Notes under the pieces: model-generated | Told to the model about the DNA's origin: nothing | The model's database searches: none | What the model saw: the letters and a program-made list of their open reading frames with translations, nothing else | Shown: one piece after another, positions 49,558 through 52,554 of the stretch | Layout: each line of letters starts with the position of its first letter | Position numbering within the stretch: the stretch's first letter is position 1 | Assembly (NCBI GenBank): GCA_030669585.1 | Contig: DAOVDI010000005.1 | Coordinates: 1 to 52,554, forward strand | Reading direction: 5' to 3' | Origin: Acidobacteriota bacterium | GTDB taxonomy: Bacteria > Acidobacteriota > Aminicenantia > Aminicenantales > Aminicenantaceae | DNA: 52,554 nt | Program-made: the position numbers and the translations under genes

Positions 49558-50856
49558 ATGAACAACCAAACGCCCAAAATATATCTGTTACTGATCACAA
49601 TCTTTCTTCTCTGCGCAGCGCCTGTTTTCTCACAGGAAGAGCCGGTCGATATCGAAGCCCTGAAAAAACAGGCCCCCAAGGTTTTTATCGACTGCGGAAT
49701 GTGCGATATTGACTACATCCGCACAGAGATTACATTCGTCAACTATGTCCGGGACCGCAAAGAAGCACATATCCACATTCTCATAACAACCCTGAGGACC
49801 GGAAGCGGCGGCCGGGAATACACGATCTCTTTCATCGGACAGCATGATTTCCAGAATATCAATGATACCCATAAATATTTCTCCAACAAGACAGACACGG
49901 AAGATGAGATCAGGGAAGGCCTGACCAAAGCCCTGAAGATCGGATTGATGAGTTATGTCGCCAAATCCCCCATCGCAAGCCGGATCAAAATATCTTACAA
50001 AGATATCGAAAAACCTACGATCAAAACGGATAAATGGAATTACTGGGTCTTCAGCATAAGCAGCAGCGGACGCCTCAGCGGTGAAAAATCCCACAAATCC
50101 CGTTCCTTGAGGGGCTCATTTTCCGCAAGCCGCATAACCCCGGATCTTAAAATAACTATGTCCCTATCAGCAAACCAGAACAGGGATGACTTCACTATCG
50201 GGGATGAGAGTATCGAGAGCACTACAGAGAACACGAACTTCAGCGGCCTGTTCGTTAAAAGCCTGAATGAACACTGGTCTGTAGGGGCTTTTGTGAGGGC
50301 GGCCTCATCGACCTATGAAAACATCCAATTTTCCATCATCCCTGCGCCGGCTGTGGAGTACAATCTATTTCCCTATTCCCAATCCACCCGAAGACAGCTT
50401 CGATTTCTCTACAGGGTAGGATTCCACTCCATCCGGTACAGGGAAGAGACGATCTATGAAAAAACTTCAGAAAACCTGCTGCACGAAGCGCTGTCCGTCA
50501 CTTTTGACATCAAGGAAAAGTGGGGAAGTATCAGCACATCACTTTCAGGATCGCATTACTTTCACAATTTTCAGAAAAACAGGCTCACTCTTTTCAGTAT
50601 AATAAACCTGCGCCTCTTAAAGGGGCTCAATTTCTTTGCCTTTGGCGGAGGTTCAAGGATCCGGGACTTGCTGGGGCTTGTCAAGGGAGAAGCAACTTTT
50701 GAGGAGGTGCTGCTGCGGCGCAAACAGCTTGAAACAGGCTATGACTACTTCTTTTCAGTTGGTTTCAGTTTCACTTTCGGTTCCATTTACACAAACGTTG
50801 TAAACCCTCGCTTCGGCTCAAGCGGACACGGTGGTATCTCGATCATCTTAGATTGA
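49558..50856 (+). CDS. Exported outer-membrane-type beta-barrel protein, paralog 1
   Basis: A 432-residue protein with a signal peptide (IYLLLITIFLLCAAPVFS, cleavage before QEEP). Residues ~35-155 form a conserved N-terminal domain (VFIDCGMCDIDYIRTEITFV, REYTISFIGQHDF, LKIGLMSYVAKSP). The remaining ~270 residues are alternating amphipathic strands with many aromatic-Ser-Gly turns and end with strand-like segments (YFFSVGFSFTFGS, NPRFGSSGHGGISI), consistent with an outer-membrane barrel. The protein family is uncharacterised to my knowledge. The next gene is a clear paralog, starting 23 bp downstream, so the two are cotranscribed and arose by tandem duplication. The ribosome binding site is weak (AAAGGAT, 13 bp upstream). 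Confidence 0.75.
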   Translation: MNNQTPKIYLLLITIFLLCAAPVFSQEEPVDIEALKKQAPKVFIDCGMCDIDYIRTEITFVNYVRDRKEAHIHILITTLRTGSGGREYTISFIGQHDFQNINDTHKYFSNKTDTEDEIREGLTKALKIGLMSYVAKSPIASRIKISYKDIEKPTIKTDKWNYWVFSISSSGRLSGEKSHKSRSLRGSFSASRITPDLKITMSLSANQNRDDFTIGDESIESTTENTNFSGLFVKSLNEHWSVGAFVRAASSTYENIQFSIIPAPAVEYNLFPYSQSTRRQLRFLYRVGFHSIRYREETIYEKTSENLLHEALSVTFDIKEKWGSISTSLSGSHYFHNFQKNRLTLFSIINLRLLKGLNFFAFGGGSRIRDLLGLVKGEATFEEVLLRRKQLETGYDYFFSVGFSFTFGSIYTNVVNPRFGSSGHGGISIILD

Positions 50857-50879
50857 TGATACAAAGAGGAGATAAAAGG

Positions 50880-52199
50880 ATGATCAACGGAAAGAACAAG
50901 GGAAAAAAGATGAAGAATAAATCTGTATTCTTGATATTGCTTATTTATATGTTTTTGTATTTTATCCCCGGAGCAGCGGCTCAGACCGGAGAGGTTAATA
51001 ACACTTTACAAAAAGTGAGCAAACTCAAAGTTTATATGAAGGGGGAAAAATGTGACCTGGATTTCATCCGGAAAAAAATCGGCTTTGCAGACTCTGTCAA
51101 AAACAGGGATGCCGCTCATGTGGAAGTACTCATCACCTTAAGGGAAACAGAAGACAAGGGCAACGAATATACAATCGTTTTCACAGGACAGAAAGAATTT
51201 GAAAAAGACAACGACAAACTGACCTATCGCCCGGGTTTGGAGGAAACACAGGACGCAGTGAACAAGGGCCTGGCTGATACCATCAAGATGGGGCTGATGC
51301 GTTATGTGGGAAAGATGCCTATTGTTGAACGGGTTTCCGTAGCTTTTTCGGATACAGTTAAACCCACAGATGTAATCGACAAATGGAATTTTTGGGTCTT
51401 CAGCCTCAGCGCAAATACATTTTTAAACGGACAGGAACTTTTTAAAAGCAGCATGTTTTTTAGCTCTATATCCGCCAACCGGGTCACACCTGAATTAAAA
51501 GTCCGGCTTTCCCTGGGGGGACATTACTCAAAGAACTCATTTACTTTTGGCGATGATGTCATTAGAAGCTCTATGGACAGTATATATTTCAACGGCCTGG
51601 TTGTTAAGAGCCTTAATGAGCATTGGTCGGTCGGAGCTTATTTTGGGCTGTCTTCCTCATCCTACAACAACACAAAGTTCAGCATCGCCCCTGCTCCGGC
51701 TGTGGAATACAATCTTTTCCCCTATTCCGAGTCCACCAAACGCCAGCTCCGTTTCCTCTACCGGATCGGGTTGAGTTCCGTCAGCTATTTGGAAGAGACC
51801 ATCTATCAAAAGACAAAAGAAACTTTATTGAAAGAATCTCTTTCGATCACACTTGAAGTCAAACAGAAATGGGGGACAGTAAGCACCTCTCTTACGGGAT
51901 CTCACTATTTTCATGATTTCAACAAGAACCGTTTGAATTTGGACGGGGAGCTATCCCTCCGGCTGATCAGAGGACTCAATCTCAATCTGTATGGGAGTTA
52001 TTCCAGGATCCACGATCAGATCTTCCTTGCAAGAAGCGGCGCCTCTCTGGAGGAGATCTTGCTGCGGCGAAAAGAGCTGGAGACGACTTACAGATATCGT
52101 ATCTCTATCGGCCTGAGCTATACATTCGGGTCTACTCGAAGCAATGTGGTCAACCCCCGCTTCGGAACCGGCGGCCAGGGCATCAGCATCAGCTTTTAA
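50880..52199 (+). CDS. Exported outer-membrane-type beta-barrel protein, paralog 2
   Basis: A 439-residue protein from ATG 50880, chosen because AGAGGAG lies 8 bp upstream; TTG 50853 would overlap the previous gene, and ATG 50910 is also possible. A basic N-terminus precedes a signal core (SVFLILLIYMFLYFIPGAAAQ). It aligns along its length with the preceding gene product: KCDLDFIRKKIGF, KWNFWVFSLS, LNEHWSVGAYF, APAVEYNLFPYSESTKRQLR, GSHYFHDFNKNRL, LLRRKELETTY, NVVNPRFG. Conservation is highest in the barrel half, notably the APAVEYNLFPYS segment. The first domain is more divergent, and the CxxC of paralog 1 is reduced to a single Cys. Function unknown. Confidence 0.75.
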   Translation: MINGKNKGKKMKNKSVFLILLIYMFLYFIPGAAAQTGEVNNTLQKVSKLKVYMKGEKCDLDFIRKKIGFADSVKNRDAAHVEVLITLRETEDKGNEYTIVFTGQKEFEKDNDKLTYRPGLEETQDAVNKGLADTIKMGLMRYVGKMPIVERVSVAFSDTVKPTDVIDKWNFWVFSLSANTFLNGQELFKSSMFFSSISANRVTPELKVRLSLGGHYSKNSFTFGDDVIRSSMDSIYFNGLVVKSLNEHWSVGAYFGLSSSSYNNTKFSIAPAPAVEYNLFPYSESTKRQLRFLYRIGLSSVSYLEETIYQKTKETLLKESLSITLEVKQKWGTVSTSLTGSHYFHDFNKNRLNLDGELSLRLIRGLNLNLYGSYSRIHDQIFLARSGASLEEILLRRKELETTYRYRISIGLSYTFGSTRSNVVNPRFGTGGQGISISF

Positions 52200-52209
52200 A
52201 ATAGAATCA

Positions 52210-52385
52210 TCTCCAAAAGAGAGGAATATGAGGATTCAAGGATTCGAGGGGTCGAGTGCTAAAGGCTCAAAGTCTATAGGAGTCTATTGAGGTCCATAGA
52301 AGTCTATCGAAGTCAAGAATAGTTTATTGAGTTTATTGGGTTCATTGAGCTGGTTCGTCTCGTTTGTCTTGTACTCTCGTCAGTC
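52210..52385 (+). repeat. Composite mosaic repeat block D
   Basis: After the second barrel gene: an 8-bp array GATTCAAG/GATTCGAG (52231-52256), a 10-bp array AGTCTATAGG/AGTCTATCGA (52270-52316), inverted 9-bp units GTTTATTGA/GTTCATTGA (52321-52350), and the inverted ACGAGACAAACGAG array reading TCGTCTCGTTTGTC (52355-52380). Module content matches the other blocks but the order and orientation differ, so modules shuffle as units. Confidence 0.8.
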
Positions 52386-52424
52386 CCGTGCAAATCTGAT
52401 CTGTTTTATCTCAATATGAACATT

Positions 52425-52554
52425 GGCCCCATGGGGAAGGACGGGTCCTGTCACGGCTCTTCCCCATCCGTCCTCACTCCACCCATCCCCCCGTGGGACC
52501 CCTTACGTTCCGGGCGGATGGGGAGCCCCTTCGCCGCACCACCCCTCCTTCCTA
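52425..52554. other. GC-rich structured segment at the right edge
   Basis: Composition rises sharply in G and C. GGCTCTTCCCCATCCGTCC (52455-52473) can pair with GGGCGGATGGGGAGCC (52512-52527), with a 2-nt bulge, around a ~38-nt C-rich loop. A short CCCCATGGGG palindrome precedes it. No coding frame was recognised. It could be a structured RNA, a further repeat family or the edge of an element continuing beyond the window. Confidence 0.4.

Noticed and set aside
1-52554. tRNA, rRNA, riboswitch and integrase signatures
   Set aside because: Read through on both strands by eye; no tRNA cloverleaf with a TTC-loop signature, rRNA segment, known riboswitch core or phage integrase motif was recognised.

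Overview
The window reads as a chromosomal piece of an uncultured, Gram-negative-type, probably anaerobic and fermentative bacterium. Secreted hydrolases with Sec signals, two outer-membrane-type barrel proteins, two sodium:solute symporters, an M14 carboxypeptidase, a C69 dipeptidase, a GH172/DUF2961 protein and a NuoE/NuoF-GltD/NuoG-like flavin and iron-sulfur operon together suggest Candidatus Aminicenantes or a near relative. This is an inference from gene content; no rRNA or other phylogenetic marker was seen. Most genes have moderate GC. One AT-rich stretch (about 18,900-23,815) stands out.

Layout. 1-2,677 (minus): a GMP-synthetase ATP-pyrophosphatase subunit followed by an (alpha/alpha)6 glycosidase-like protein and the start of another gene. 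2,953-3,539: an RRM RNA-binding protein and a 51-residue basic protein. 3,540-4,180: a non-coding block of short-period mosaic repeats and a 126-bp element with inverted ends. 4,227-16,227: a glycan and peptide scavenging region. Symporter, C69 dipeptidase and GH20 hexosaminidase lie on plus. A ceramidase-like protein, a second symporter and a GHL10 glycosidase lie on minus and converge on the first set. A GH172/DUF2961 protein is divergent. 16,220-18,895: a PadR/HAAS membrane-protein pair with a clear operator, and an SGNH hydrolase.

18,896-23,815 is the AT-rich island: glutamate dehydrogenase and a large PEP/pyruvate-binding protein ending in a nucleotidyltransferase domain. 23,819-30,778: M14 carboxypeptidase, MFS transporter, lipoprotein, TauE/SafE exporter and an Rrf2 regulator. 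A 12-bp box is shared by the rrf2 and tauE promoters.

30,894-36,888 is a compact three-gene signalling cassette: a Cache-type histidine kinase, a response regulator fused to a glycine-cleavage-H-like domain that lacks the lipoyl lysine, and a 1,068-residue HEAT / P-loop NTPase / beta-propeller protein. This is the best candidate for an undescribed system.

43,669-36,914 (minus) is a tightly overlapping operon: NuoE-like, NuoF::GltD fusion, 2Fe-2S/4Fe-4S NuoG-N-like protein, an FMN glutamate-synthase-like protein, and a small secreted protein. It predicts a soluble NAD(P)H/ferredoxin complex, possibly electron-bifurcating and possibly tied to glutamate metabolism. An aminotransferase lies upstream. 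45,270-49,187 is HrpA helicase. 49,558-52,199 holds two tandem paralogous outer-membrane-type proteins. The right end carries another mosaic repeat and a GC-rich inverted repeat.

The same mosaic of 8-, 9- and 10-bp repeat arrays with a small hairpin occurs at four intergenic sites (3.6, 45.1, 49.3 and 52.3 kb). At one of them its tail supplies the ribosome binding site of hrpA.
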